Shown piece after piece: positions 17,804-25,987 of a stretch of DNA of 64,000 nt (positions within the stretch are counted from its first letter, which is position 1; each line of letters starts with the position of its first letter). Under the pieces are notes generated by a model, which made no database searches, was not told the origin of the DNA, and saw only the letters and a list, made by a program, of their open reading frames with translations. The position numbers and the translations under genes were made by a program. This stretch comes from Syntrophaceae bacterium (GTDB taxonomy: Bacteria; Desulfobacterota; Syntrophia; Syntrophales; UBA2192). The stretch is from NCBI GenBank assembly GCA_013177795.1, contig JABLXY010000003.1:289244-353243 (forward strand), given 5' to 3'.

Positions 17804-17829
17804 CCCTGACCGCCCGAGGGCGGTCAGGG
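17804..17829 (+). terminator. Intrinsic terminator of the glutarate operon
   Basis: Perfect 12-base stem CCCTGACCGCCC / GGGCGGTCAGGG with a 2-base GA at the tip (effectively a 4-base loop), followed by CGGCTCCTTT. Confidence 0.75.
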
Positions 17830-17951
17830 CGGCTCCTTTACGCCTCAGTTGCTCCTGCTCGACTTGATCCTCATGAAGAGGCGGCGACCAACCTGGAAAC
17901 CATCCGCTCGATGCGGTACACCGCTCAAGAAAGAGCAGAAGGAGGTCACAC

Positions 17952-18284
17952 ATGGCAGTCAGAGCGATGATCAAACGAGTCATCCCGAAAGGAAAAGAGA
18001 AGGAGGCCATCGCCATCATCACGAGCCTGCGCATACTTGCTTCCCGCTACCCCGGATATATTTCCGGCGAAACGCTCCAGAATGTCGAGGACCCGACGGA
18101 CATCCTGGTCATCAGTACCTGGCAGACCCTGGGGGCCTGGAACACCTTTTATGCCGACCCAAGGCGAAAGGAGCTTCAGGACAAGATCGACCTGCTCCAG
18201 GGAAGGACGACGGAGTACAAGATTTACCAGTACCCCGAGTCGTTTCAAGTGCCCCTGGAAGAGGACATCCAATTCTTCAAGTAG
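17952..18284 (+). CDS. Antibiotic biosynthesis monooxygenase (ABM) domain protein
   Basis: A 110-residue ferredoxin-like ABM-fold protein: RMI-like first strand (RAMIKRVIPKGKEKEAIAII), central SGETLQNVEDPTDILVISTWQTLGAWNTFYADP, and a C-terminal strand with aromatic residues (YKIYQYPE). Such small dimeric proteins include quinol monooxygenases, heme-degrading enzymes and many of unknown role, so no reaction is assigned. AGAAGGAGG precedes the ATG. It stands alone between two terminators downstream of the glutarate operon. Confidence 0.75.
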   Translation: MAVRAMIKRVIPKGKEKEAIAIITSLRILASRYPGYISGETLQNVEDPTDILVISTWQTLGAWNTFYADPRRKELQDKIDLLQGRTTEYKIYQYPESFQVPLEEDIQFFK

Positions 18285-18313
18285 CGTTCGCTCCGGTGCA
18301 GGAGCAGGGCGGA

Positions 18314-18337
18314 GGGCCGCATCTTCCGGGGCGGCCC
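18314..18337 (+). terminator. Probable intrinsic terminator
   Basis: GGGCCGC / GCGGCCC stem with a 10-base loop, followed by TTCTGCCGCTTT, 30 bases after the preceding stop. Confidence 0.55.
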
Positions 18338-18465
18338 TTCTGCCGCTTTGAAGGGCCTTCGCGTGGGCCATGATTTGCAGTTGAGACCGTGCGGGAATCG
18401 TTTTATGATGGCAGGTCTCCCGGAGCAGACAGAGCGCCGCGGGGCGTCATCAAGGGCAGGACCCC

Positions 18466-19743
18466 ATGCATCACGATGCCGCACAGCCCAGGCCCTTTTC
18501 AAGCCGCCGCCGCTGGATTCTTTTCGGGGCGCTCGCGGTCCTCTTCGGGCTCTCCATGTTCTACCGGTCCGTGATCGCCGTCCTGGCGCCGGACCTCCTG
18601 CGCGACGTTCCCATGGACGTCGGCACTCTGGGGCTCGTGTCGGCGGCCTTCTTCTATGCCTACGGCCTGTTCCAGATCCCCGGGGGGCTGCTGCTCGACC
18701 GGTTCGACCCGGCGAGGGTTATGACGGCGTTCTACGGCGCCGCCCTGGCCGGGGTGATCCTCTTTTCGATTGCCGACTCGCCGGGTGTCATGGTCCTGGG
18801 CCGGCTGCTGACAGGGGCCGGCATGGCCTGCGGGTTCATCGGCGCCCTGAAAATCATCTCTCTTCAGTTCCAGCCCGACCGGTTTGCCACCCTCTCCGGT
18901 GTCATCGTCTCCGTGGGCAACGTGGGCATCGTCTTTGCCACGACGCCGCTTGTCTTGTGGTCCCAGGGGCTGGGGTGGCGAACGACCTTCGTGCTCGTGG
19001 GACTCTTCCACCTGGTGCTGGTCCTGGCGTTTTTCTTCTCCTGGCGTGACGGGCAGGGAAAAGGCCATCGGGCGATGCAAGGCGGCGACGCGATCCCGGA
19101 GGGGATGATGCGGGGGCTTCTGCTGGCCCTTCGGGACCGCCAGGTCCGGCTCATTTCCGCATCCGCCTTCATCCGTTACGGGATCTTAGCGGCCTTCCAG
19201 GGCCTCTGGGCGGGGCCCTACCTGATGGACGCGATGGGATGCTCCCCCGTGACGGCGGGCAATCTGCTCTTTCTTCTCACGCTGGGGGTCATCATCGGCA
19301 ATCCCGCAAGCGGGTTCCTGTCGGATCGAATCCTCAAGAGGAGAAAAGGGATCGTGGTGAGCGCCCTGGCGGGGTTCTCGCTTACGCTTGCCGCCATGGC
19401 CTTCGTCCCCGTCGGCGCGCCGCCCTGGGTCCTGGCCGGTCTCTTTTCGCTCTTCGGCCTTTTCGCCGGCACCGGGAGCCTCCCCTATGCACACCTGAAG
19501 GAACTCACGCCGCCGGAGCGCTCGGCGACCGCCCTGACCGTGCTCAACTTTTCAGCCATTCTCGGGGCCGGCGTTTTCATGCAGGGCCTGGGCCTGCTCA
19601 TCGAGACCCTGCACCCCCGGTCCGCGCTGGGCATCGAGGGCTTCCGCGACGCCCTCCTGGCCTGCGCCGCCTGCATGGGCGCATCCGCCCTCCTCTACGC
19701 CTCGACCCGGGAAAGCCTCACCGGGCCGAGGGGTCCTGAATGA
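18466..19743 (+). CDS. MFS transporter
   Basis: A 425-residue major facilitator with 12 predicted hydrophobic segments. The conserved loop between helices 2 and 3 reads FFYAYGLFQIPGGLLLDRFDPARVM, and the matching loop in the second half is GNPASGFLSDRILKRRKG. The family covers sugar acids, organic acids and drugs; substrate is not readable. The ATG at 18466 has a weak ribosome binding site (GGCAGG), and no clearly better start was seen because the first membrane segment begins soon after. It converges with the thioesterase gene at a 21-base gap. Confidence 0.85.
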   Translation: MHHDAAQPRPFSSRRRWILFGALAVLFGLSMFYRSVIAVLAPDLLRDVPMDVGTLGLVSAAFFYAYGLFQIPGGLLLDRFDPARVMTAFYGAALAGVILFSIADSPGVMVLGRLLTGAGMACGFIGALKIISLQFQPDRFATLSGVIVSVGNVGIVFATTPLVLWSQGLGWRTTFVLVGLFHLVLVLAFFFSWRDGQGKGHRAMQGGDAIPEGMMRGLLLALRDRQVRLISASAFIRYGILAAFQGLWAGPYLMDAMGCSPVTAGNLLFLLTLGVIIGNPASGFLSDRILKRRKGIVVSALAGFSLTLAAMAFVPVGAPPWVLAGLFSLFGLFAGTGSLPYAHLKELTPPERSATALTVLNFSAILGAGVFMQGLGLLIETLHPRSALGIEGFRDALLACAACMGASALLYASTRESLTGPRGPE

Positions 19744-19764
19744 GGATCCCCACGGGGCATTCTC

Positions 19765-20265
19765 TCAACGACCCGTCGCGATCACCTGCTCGAACCAGCG
19801 GAAGGTCTCCTCGTCGGCGATGCCCAGCTTGCGGGCCACGTCGGGGGTGAAGGTGGCCCAGAGCCCCGTGGCGCGGGTGCAGATCTCGCCATCGGCATTC
19901 GTGATGACACCCTCTGCCGTTGCCTCCCGCTCGCTCAGGACCTCCACGACCCTGCCCTCCACCTTGAACTCACGGCCGATCGGCACGGGCTTGCGATACT
20001 CGATGGTCATCGACTTGGTGAGGATGAAGCGCCGCAGGAGGTAGATCATCGCGCGTCCCATGATCTCGTCGAGCGCCGTGAAGAGGATGCCGCCGTGCAC
20101 GAGGTTGCTCCAGCCGCACAGGTGCGGCGGCACGGTGATCCAGGAGGCCACCGTCTTGCCGTTGGTGTAGAACTGCATCCGCAGGCCCTGGGGGTTCGCG
20201 GGGCCGCAGCCGAAGCAGTGGTGGTCTTCGCGGTTGGGCAGAAGGGTGTAGCCGTTTCGATCCAT
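19765..20265 (-). CDS. Hotdog-fold thioesterase (PaaI-like)
   Basis: A 166-residue hotdog-domain protein. The segment HCFGCGPANPQGLRMQFY at the N-terminus and NLVHGGILFTALDEIMGRAMIY near residue 55 are typical of 4HBT/PaaI thioesterases, with the HGG-x-L and D/E helix motif present. It probably hydrolyses an acyl-CoA. The start at 20265 is chosen because AGGAGG lies 8 bases upstream, while an ATG six codons earlier has none. It is the last gene of a minus-strand operon: thioesterase, amidase, thioesterase. Confidence 0.85.
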   Translation of the reverse strand: MDRNGYTLLPNREDHHCFGCGPANPQGLRMQFYTNGKTVASWITVPPHLCGWSNLVHGGILFTALDEIMGRAMIYLLRRFILTKSMTIEYRKPVPIGREFKVEGRVVEVLSEREATAEGVITNADGEICTRATGLWATFTPDVARKLGIADEETFRWFEQVIATGR

Positions 20266-20292
20266 TCGTCTGTCCTCCTGCATTTCCGGAAA

Positions 20293-21780
20293 TCACGCCC
20301 CGCAGGCAAGGGCGGGCGTCGTCGGGGGCGGGCGCCGGTTCTTCGTGCCCTGTTCGTAGGCGTAGGCGATCTCGATGAGCCGCCCCTCCGTCCAGGGCCG
20401 TCCGAGGAACTCGATCCCCACGGGCACGCCGATCGCGGCCGTTTCGGTGGGCCTTGTGAACCCGCCCGGCACGACGATGGACGGGAAGCCCGTCACGGAG
20501 CCGAGGCTCCCGTTGCGCTCGACCTGGCTCTCGCCCACGGGGACGACGGGGCGCTTCTGGTGCGGAAAGATGAGCGCGTCGAGCGTGTGCTCGGCCATGA
20601 GCGCCATGACGCGGTCCTGCAGCTTCGCCCGCTTCGCGAGCCGCTCAAAGTAGCCGGCATCCCGTTTCAGGGCCATGGCCTCCTTGATGTTCTGCTCGAT
20701 GCCGGGGTGGTACTTGCCCGAGGCGATGATCTCGCCGAGCGAATGAACGGGGGTGCCCGCCTTCGGGTCGCCGAGGTAGGCATCCAGGTCGGGCCTGAGG
20801 TCGTGGAGGTGGACGCTGATGTCGGAAACGATCCGGCCCGAGTCCAGGTCCGGCGTGTCGAGTTCGACTATCGCAGCGCCCATCTTCCTGCAGTCCCTGA
20901 CGGCCTTCTCGGCCAAGGCGTTGACTTCCCCGTGGATCGGCTGGGAGCCGAAGAAGCTCCGGAGGACGCCGATGCGCCTGCCCCTGAGGCCGTCCCTCTT
21001 GAGGTGCCTCGTGTAATCCCTTTCGGTGCGGCCGATGCCCCAGGCGGTCGCCGGGTCGCCGGGGTCATAGCCGGCGATGACGTTGAGCATCCTCACGGCG
21101 TCCGCGACGGTCCGCGCCATGGGGCCCGCGGCGTCCTGCGTGAGGGAGTAGGGGATGATCCCGGCACGGCTCACGAGCCCGACCGTGGGGCGGATACCCA
21201 CGACGCTGCAGGCCGATGCGGGGGAGCGGATGGAGTTCACCGTGTCTGTGCCGATCCCGAGGATGCCGAAATCGGCCGCGAGGCCCGCACCCGTGCCGCC
21301 GCTCGAGCCGCCGGGGGTGCGGGTGAGGTCGTAGGGGTTGAGGGTCTGCCCCAGGATGGAGCTCACCGTCTCGCCCCACACGGCAAACTCGTGCAGGTTC
21401 GCCTTGGCGAGAAGGATGGCTCCCGCGTCGCGCAGCCTCTTCGCGATGAAGGCATCCGCCGGGGGGATGTAGCCCTCGAGGCTCTTGGAGCCGCCCGTCG
21501 TGGGCATGTCCTTCGTGTTCACGTTGTCCTTGAGCAGGACGGGGATGCCGTGGAGCGGGCCCGCGGGGCCGGACCTCCGGAACTTCCTGTCCAGCGCGGC
21601 GGCCTCCTTCAGGGCATTCGGGTTGACCGTGATGAGGGCGTTGAGCCGGGGCCCCTTGCGGTCGTAGGCCTCGATGCGCTCGAGATACATCCCGACGAGT
21701 CCCTGCGCCGTCAGCCCGCCGGATCGGAAGGTCCTGTGGACGTCGGCAATCGTCGCCTCCGCGAGCTTCAATGCGGCCAT
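20293..21780 (-). CDS. Amidase signature family hydrolase
   Basis: A 495-residue amidase-signature enzyme. The Ser-cisSer-Lys triad appears as Lys in VLLKDNVNTKDMPTTGGS, cis-Ser in TPGGSSGGTGAGLAADFG, and the nucleophile Ser in GTDTVNSIRSPAS. The usual GGSIR is replaced by VNSIR but keeps the Ser. The family includes amidases, GatA and peptide amidases; lack of GatB/GatC neighbours argues against GatA. There is no clear signal peptide. It sits 3 bases after one thioesterase gene and 27 before another, so a common substrate pathway is likely but unknown. Confidence 0.87.
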   Translation of the reverse strand: MAALKLAEATIADVHRTFRSGGLTAQGLVGMYLERIEAYDRKGPRLNALITVNPNALKEAAALDRKFRRSGPAGPLHGIPVLLKDNVNTKDMPTTGGSKSLEGYIPPADAFIAKRLRDAGAILLAKANLHEFAVWGETVSSILGQTLNPYDLTRTPGGSSGGTGAGLAADFGILGIGTDTVNSIRSPASACSVVGIRPTVGLVSRAGIIPYSLTQDAAGPMARTVADAVRMLNVIAGYDPGDPATAWGIGRTERDYTRHLKRDGLRGRRIGVLRSFFGSQPIHGEVNALAEKAVRDCRKMGAAIVELDTPDLDSGRIVSDISVHLHDLRPDLDAYLGDPKAGTPVHSLGEIIASGKYHPGIEQNIKEAMALKRDAGYFERLAKRAKLQDRVMALMAEHTLDALIFPHQKRPVVPVGESQVERNGSLGSVTGFPSIVVPGGFTRPTETAAIGVPVGIEFLGRPWTEGRLIEIAYAYEQGTKNRRPPPTTPALACGA

Positions 21781-21783
21781 GGC

Positions 21784-22245
21784 TTACCCCTTTTTGGGCA
21801 GGATCATCTGGGTGCAGCGGAATAGCGCAATGTCCCGGCCGGTTGTCTCGTCCCACACCCGGGCGTCCCAGACCATCGTGCGCCGGCCGATGTGGGCGGG
21901 CCTGCCCTCGCACAGGATGGCGCCGTCGCGCGTGGTGCCGAGGAAGTTGGTCTTGAGCTCGATCGTGGTGAATCCCCCCGAACCTTCGGGCAGATTGACG
22001 ATGGTTGCCATGCCGCAGACCGTGTCGGCCAGCGCGACGACGGAGGCCGCGTGCAGGTACTCGTTGGGCGCGAGGTGGTGCTTCCTGATTTCCATGCGGG
22101 CCGTGACGCGATCTTTCGTCACCGAGGTGAGCGTGAAGCCCAGCAGGGCCGGCAGGTACCCCTCCGCCTTGCGGTTCATGAAGGCGGCGAGCTCCCCGGG
22201 CGGGAGCTCTCTCCAGTTCTTCGGTTTCTCCGTGTAGTCGGGCAT
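21784..22245 (-). CDS. Hotdog-fold thioesterase (PaaI/DUF4442-like)
   Basis: A 153-residue protein of the hotdog family. It shows the pattern HLAPNEYLHAASVVALADTVCGMATIVNLPEG, where the Asp and Cys positions fit PaaI-type enzymes, followed by strands ending in IELKTNFLGTT. The N-terminal MPDYTEKPKNWRELPPG resembles nothing specific. First gene of the three-gene minus-strand operon, coupled tightly to the amidase. Substrate unknown. Confidence 0.8.
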   Translation of the reverse strand: MPDYTEKPKNWRELPPGELAAFMNRKAEGYLPALLGFTLTSVTKDRVTARMEIRKHHLAPNEYLHAASVVALADTVCGMATIVNLPEGSGGFTTIELKTNFLGTTRDGAILCEGRPAHIGRRTMVWDARVWDETTGRDIALFRCTQMILPKKG

Positions 22246-22305
22246 GGCGCGATGGACTCCGGTCAGGGATCACCCCGTTCGAGATCGGAATGTGCCGCGG
22301 AAAAC

Positions 22306-22337
22306 GGCGGGGCCGGCTGCGGGAGCCGGCCCCCGCC
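22306..22337 (-). terminator. Intrinsic terminator after the 22344-23177 gene
   Basis: GGCGGGGCCGGCT pairs with AGCCGGCCCCCGCC (one bulge) around GCGGG; reading on the minus strand it is followed by GTTTTCC. It makes the upstream gene a separate transcript from the thioesterase-amidase operon. Confidence 0.65.
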
Positions 22338-22343
22338 AGCCGG

Positions 22344-23177
22344 TTACTTCAGGTAGCCGGGCAGGTCCTTGTCGTCCTTGCCCTTGAAGCTGCAGGCGCC
22401 GATCGGGCAGGTCTTGCAAGGGCCCTTCACGCCGGGCAGGGCGGGCTCGCCCTTGATCGTCGACTCGATGAAGTCCATGCACTTGTTCACCTCGTCGTCG
22501 GGGCCCTCGACGATGAGCGTGACGCAGCCCTCGGCGCCGCCCCAGCCGCCGGAGGCGAAGTGGACGGCCGCGACGTCGAAGAGCGCCTCCAGAGCGTCGA
22601 TCTCCGTGAAGGGCCGCCCGTCGGCAACGCAAGCCAGGCCGGCCTTGCAGCCGATCGATCTGCCGATTACCATCGTGCCGCCGTATCGCGCCGCCTCCTC
22701 CACGGAGGGGACGAGCTTCTCGAGGCCCACCGCGTAGATGATCTCCAGGCCGCGGGCCTTCATGCCCATGTAGAACGACCCCATCGTGCCGCCGGCCGGG
22801 TTGACCATGATGACGCCCACGTTGCCGAAGGCGTCGAGCGCGTTGCCGCCCTTGATGACGATGTCGCCGGGGCCCAGTTTGTCCGCCACGGTGGTCGGCT
22901 CGACGGGCAGGATTTCCCCCTTGTGGAGAGTGACGGGCTTGGCACGCTCCCCGGCGTCGAGCACGCACATCACGCCCCGGATGGTCTGGCCGGCGAGGTA
23001 GCGTTCCTTCTCGATTTTCTGACCGAGAATCTCCTCGAGGCAGTAGGCCGTCGTGGAGCCGCGGCTCACGAGGAGATAGCCGTTCTTCTTCGCGTTCTGC
23101 ACCTCGGGGAGGGCCGCAATGCCCTTGCCGATGAGGCGCTTGGATTCCGCCGGTGTGAGCGTGAACAAAGCCTGCAT
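22344..23177 (-). CDS. Unknown protein with C-terminal Cys cluster
   Basis: A 277-residue soluble protein I do not recognise. Notable features are a glycine-rich central block GDIVIKGGNALDAFGNVGVIMVNPAGGTMGSFYMG (residues roughly 105-140), a second block RYGGTMVIGRSIGCKAGLACV, and a C-terminal ferredoxin-like Cys run C254-x2-C257-x4-C262 in CKTCPIGACSFKGK. The central block could bind a phosphate or nucleotide; the Cys run could bind metal or take part in redox. It has a good ribosome binding site (AAAGGAG) and stands alone between a 480-base promoter region and its own terminator. Function unassigned. Confidence 0.75.
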   Translation of the reverse strand: MQALFTLTPAESKRLIGKGIAALPEVQNAKKNGYLLVSRGSTTAYCLEEILGQKIEKERYLAGQTIRGVMCVLDAGERAKPVTLHKGEILPVEPTTVADKLGPGDIVIKGGNALDAFGNVGVIMVNPAGGTMGSFYMGMKARGLEIIYAVGLEKLVPSVEEAARYGGTMVIGRSIGCKAGLACVADGRPFTEIDALEALFDVAAVHFASGGWGGAEGCVTLIVEGPDDEVNKCMDFIESTIKGEPALPGVKGPCKTCPIGACSFKGKDDKDLPGYLK

Positions 23178-23658
23178 CGCTGAAACTCCTTTCCTGCGTT
23201 AAATTCGGTGCGGAGACCCGGCCGGGTTGACCGGGCCTGGGAGGTTGGACTTCTTTCTACCACAATTCGCCGCGGGCGGACAGGCGGAAGTTGGATGCAA
23301 TGCACGATGCAGCCTAACCGTTTATTATTCGTTGCATGCGGGTTCCCTTTTCTGCTATTTTGACGCCCGCAGCTTGAACCCCATCACCGGAGGAGGGGGC
23401 CCGACGGTGTGATCGCCGGGAGGGTGCAGGGCTGCCGCCTCCTTCCGTCTCTCGCCTCATGAAAGATCATTTGACGAGCTTTTTGCGAGGCAGTGAGTTT
23501 CTTTGCCTTACAGGCATCTTTTTTCTGTTTGTGTGCCAAAATGGCATTGTGCTTGCAAAGAATCACGATGAAACATCAATGCTCGGGATCGAGCCGGGTT
23601 TTCACGTGAGACACGGAGCCGTAAACCGAATCACAGAGCCTTTGCAATCAGGTATTCC
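23178..23658. other. Divergent intergenic region with sigma-54 promoter
   Basis: About 480 bases between the unknown minus-strand gene and pgaA. The half near pgaA carries a near-perfect -24/-12 element (23542-23557). An overlapping palindrome TGCCA-AAA-TGGCA lies at 23534-23546, and its right arm is the -24 box. An open frame at 23459-23680 has a hydrophobic stretch but overlaps the promoter and pgaA start, so it is not called as a gene. No riboswitch motif was recognised. Confidence 0.6.
23542..23557 (+). promoter_or_regulatory. Sigma-54 promoter of the pga operon
   Basis: TGGCATTGTGCTTGCA: GG and GC with a 10-base spacing and full TGGCA and TTGCA boxes, about 100 bases upstream of pgaA. 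One of the best matches in the window. The palindrome overlapping the -24 box may bind a regulator. Confidence 0.75.
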
Positions 23659-25986
23659 ATGCCGAAAAGAGCTGTCCTAGCAGCCCTTGCCGTAACCCTC
23701 GCTCTTGCCATCCTGCCGTTTGCCGTCTTTGCCGCTCCCCCGGAAACGCCCGCCCCACAGGACCCCACGGTCCAGGCGAGGGAGGACTACCGGGAAGCCC
23801 TGCGGAAGATCCAGGCCAGCCGGAATGACGAGGCGCTCCCCCTCCTGGAGAGGGCCCTGAAGGTCCTGCCTGACGACCGTCACCTCCAGGCCGATTATGC
23901 CCTGTGCCTGGTCTGGACGGGGGCATATCAGAAGGCCGTCGAGTTTTTTGCCCCCCGCGAGACGGAACTCCGGCAGATCCGCTACCTTCCCCGTCACGTG
24001 GCTAGGGCCTACTACGAGCTGAGGGAATACCCGAAGGCGCTTGAGCTCTACCGGCTCGGCCTGTCTTACGACCCCGGGGATGAGGAGGCCTTCAAGGGGG
24101 TCGTCTTCACGCACATGCGCATGGGTGACGGCGCCGGGGCTTACGCCGCGTGGATGGAGGCGAAGAAGGCGGGCCGGGTTTCGGCAGCCGCTCTCGATGC
24201 CGTCAAGCTGATGCTCCTGGAACAGTACGGGGCGAGCCTCGAGGCCCTCGCGGTTGCCAGGGAAGGCCGCGCGGGCCGGCCGGATCAGCTCCAGTCCCTC
24301 GAGCTCGACCGGGCCGTGATGAAGCTCCGGTGGGGGCTCGTCGACGAGGCGATTGCCGAGATCGAGACGGTCCTGGAGAAAGACCCCGGCAATCTCCGGG
24401 CCCGGGGCGACTACATCGTGGCCCTACGCCAGAAGGACCGGATGCACGACGCCCTGCGGCAGTTCGACCTCTACCGCGCCTCCGGCAAGCCGGTCCCCTG
24501 GTGGGTCAACCAGGCCGCGGCCGACGCGTACCTCTATCTGCGCAGACCCGAGGACGCGGAGATCCATTACAGGAAGGTCCTCGAGGCCGATCCCGACCAG
24601 TTCGAGGCGACGAAGGGGCTCTTCTACGTGTACTCCGATTTGCGTCAGTGGCAGCGCGCCTCGCAGACCCTCGATCGGCTCCAGGCGATCGTCGAGAAGC
24701 AGAAGAAAGCCCTGGCCTGGGACGAGTCCGTCTTGGCCAAACAGCGATACCTTGCCGATTCCAACAGCCTGATCACGACGCGCGGCTGGTTCCTGCTCTA
24801 CCAGGACAAGCTTCGCGAGGGCCAGGCCTACTTCGATCACTACCTGGCCGAGGCCGCCTCGGAGACGGGCCTGCGGTCGGGCCTCGCCCACGCCTACCTG
24901 TGGCGCAACCAGCCCCGGCGGGCCCTGGAGCAGTTCGAGATCAACCGCTACCTCGACCCGCAGGACTACCGCAGCCTCACGGGCCTGGGCTGGACGCTCA
25001 ACACCCTGAACTACAAGGTCGAGGCGCGGGCGCTGGCCGACGAGCTGCACCGGAAATACCCGACGAGCCTCACGGTCCGCGATCTTTGGGAAACGCTGAA
25101 GGTCGAGGACATGTGGCGCCTGCAGCCCGAGTTCCGCTTCGTCAGGGAGTTCGAGGGCGCCACGGAGTACTGGGCATCCCTGCTGCTCGAGAAGCCGGTC
25201 ACGCCGCTCTTCAGCCTCTACGCCCAGATCCTGCGGGAGGAGGTATGGGCGGACGAGAGCGACGGGACGACCAACCGCCAGGACTGGGACCGCTTCGGCC
25301 TCGGGTTCCGGTGGATCGTCCTGCCGCAGCTGATCTGGTGGCAGTCGGTGAGCTTCGATTACACCCGGGGCGACGACTTCGGCCTCGACACGCGCCTCTT
25401 CTGGTGGCCCACGGACCCGCTGCGCATCACGGCGGCATTCAACAGCTTCAGCCTGAGCGTGCCCATCCGGGCCAGGGCCCGGGGGATCACGGCCGACAGC
25501 GCCTCTGTCGACGTGCTGTGGCTCGAGAGCGACCTGCGCGAGTACGGCGCCGCCGTGGGCGCCCAGTGGTTCTCCGACGACAACGTCTACGTCTCGGGGA
25601 GGGCGCGCTACGACCAGAACGTCTATCTTAGCCCCGACCTGAAGGTCCGTGCGGGCTTTGCTTTGGGGTTCGGCACCTACTCCAGGCAGGACGTGGACTA
25701 CTACAGCCCGGAGTACGAGTGGAGCGCCCTGCTGACCTCGGCCATCCAGTGGGTCAACCACATCCGCTACGAGAAGAAGTGGACCTCCGCCGTCCACCTG
25801 CGCGCGGGCGTGAGCGGCGAGAAGAATTACAGCACCTACCCCGTGGCGGGCATCACCTTCGAGCAGGTCTACGTCCACTCGAAGACTTTCAACGTCACGG
25901 GCAACGTTTCCTATGATCTCAGGGTTTACGATGGGGATTACACGCATGTTGTCGGGGCCTATGTCACGCTTAACTGGTACTTTTAG
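23659..25986 (+). CDS. pgaA: PgaA, PNAG export outer membrane porin
   Basis: Exports poly-beta-1,6-N-acetylglucosamine through the outer membrane. The 775 residues start with a signal peptide (KRAVLAALAVTLALAILPFAVFA), followed by tetratricopeptide repeats to about residue 470 (ALPLLERALKVLPDDRHLQADYA, ALELYRLGLSYDPGDEEAFKG and so on). The rest is a region of alternating aromatic beta-strands ending in an aromatic residue (VTLNWYF), as expected of a 16-strand barrel. E. coli PgaA has 807 residues. Only a weak ribosome binding site (CAGG) is seen. The stop is 1 base from the pgaB start. Confidence 0.9.
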   Translation: MPKRAVLAALAVTLALAILPFAVFAAPPETPAPQDPTVQAREDYREALRKIQASRNDEALPLLERALKVLPDDRHLQADYALCLVWTGAYQKAVEFFAPRETELRQIRYLPRHVARAYYELREYPKALELYRLGLSYDPGDEEAFKGVVFTHMRMGDGAGAYAAWMEAKKAGRVSAAALDAVKLMLLEQYGASLEALAVAREGRAGRPDQLQSLELDRAVMKLRWGLVDEAIAEIETVLEKDPGNLRARGDYIVALRQKDRMHDALRQFDLYRASGKPVPWWVNQAAADAYLYLRRPEDAEIHYRKVLEADPDQFEATKGLFYVYSDLRQWQRASQTLDRLQAIVEKQKKALAWDESVLAKQRYLADSNSLITTRGWFLLYQDKLREGQAYFDHYLAEAASETGLRSGLAHAYLWRNQPRRALEQFEINRYLDPQDYRSLTGLGWTLNTLNYKVEARALADELHRKYPTSLTVRDLWETLKVEDMWRLQPEFRFVREFEGATEYWASLLLEKPVTPLFSLYAQILREEVWADESDGTTNRQDWDRFGLGFRWIVLPQLIWWQSVSFDYTRGDDFGLDTRLFWWPTDPLRITAAFNSFSLSVPIRARARGITADSASVDVLWLESDLREYGAAVGAQWFSDDNVYVSGRARYDQNVYLSPDLKVRAGFALGFGTYSRQDVDYYSPEYEWSALLTSAIQWVNHIRYEKKWTSAVHLRAGVSGEKNYSTYPVAGITFEQVYVHSKTFNVTGNVSYDLRVYDGDYTHVVGAYVTLNWYF

Positions 25987-25987
25987 A

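Noticed and set aside
23459-23680. 73-residue frame with a hydrophobic stretch before pgaA
   Set aside because: Runs through the sigma-54 promoter and into the pgaA start; no good ribosome binding site or family pattern.
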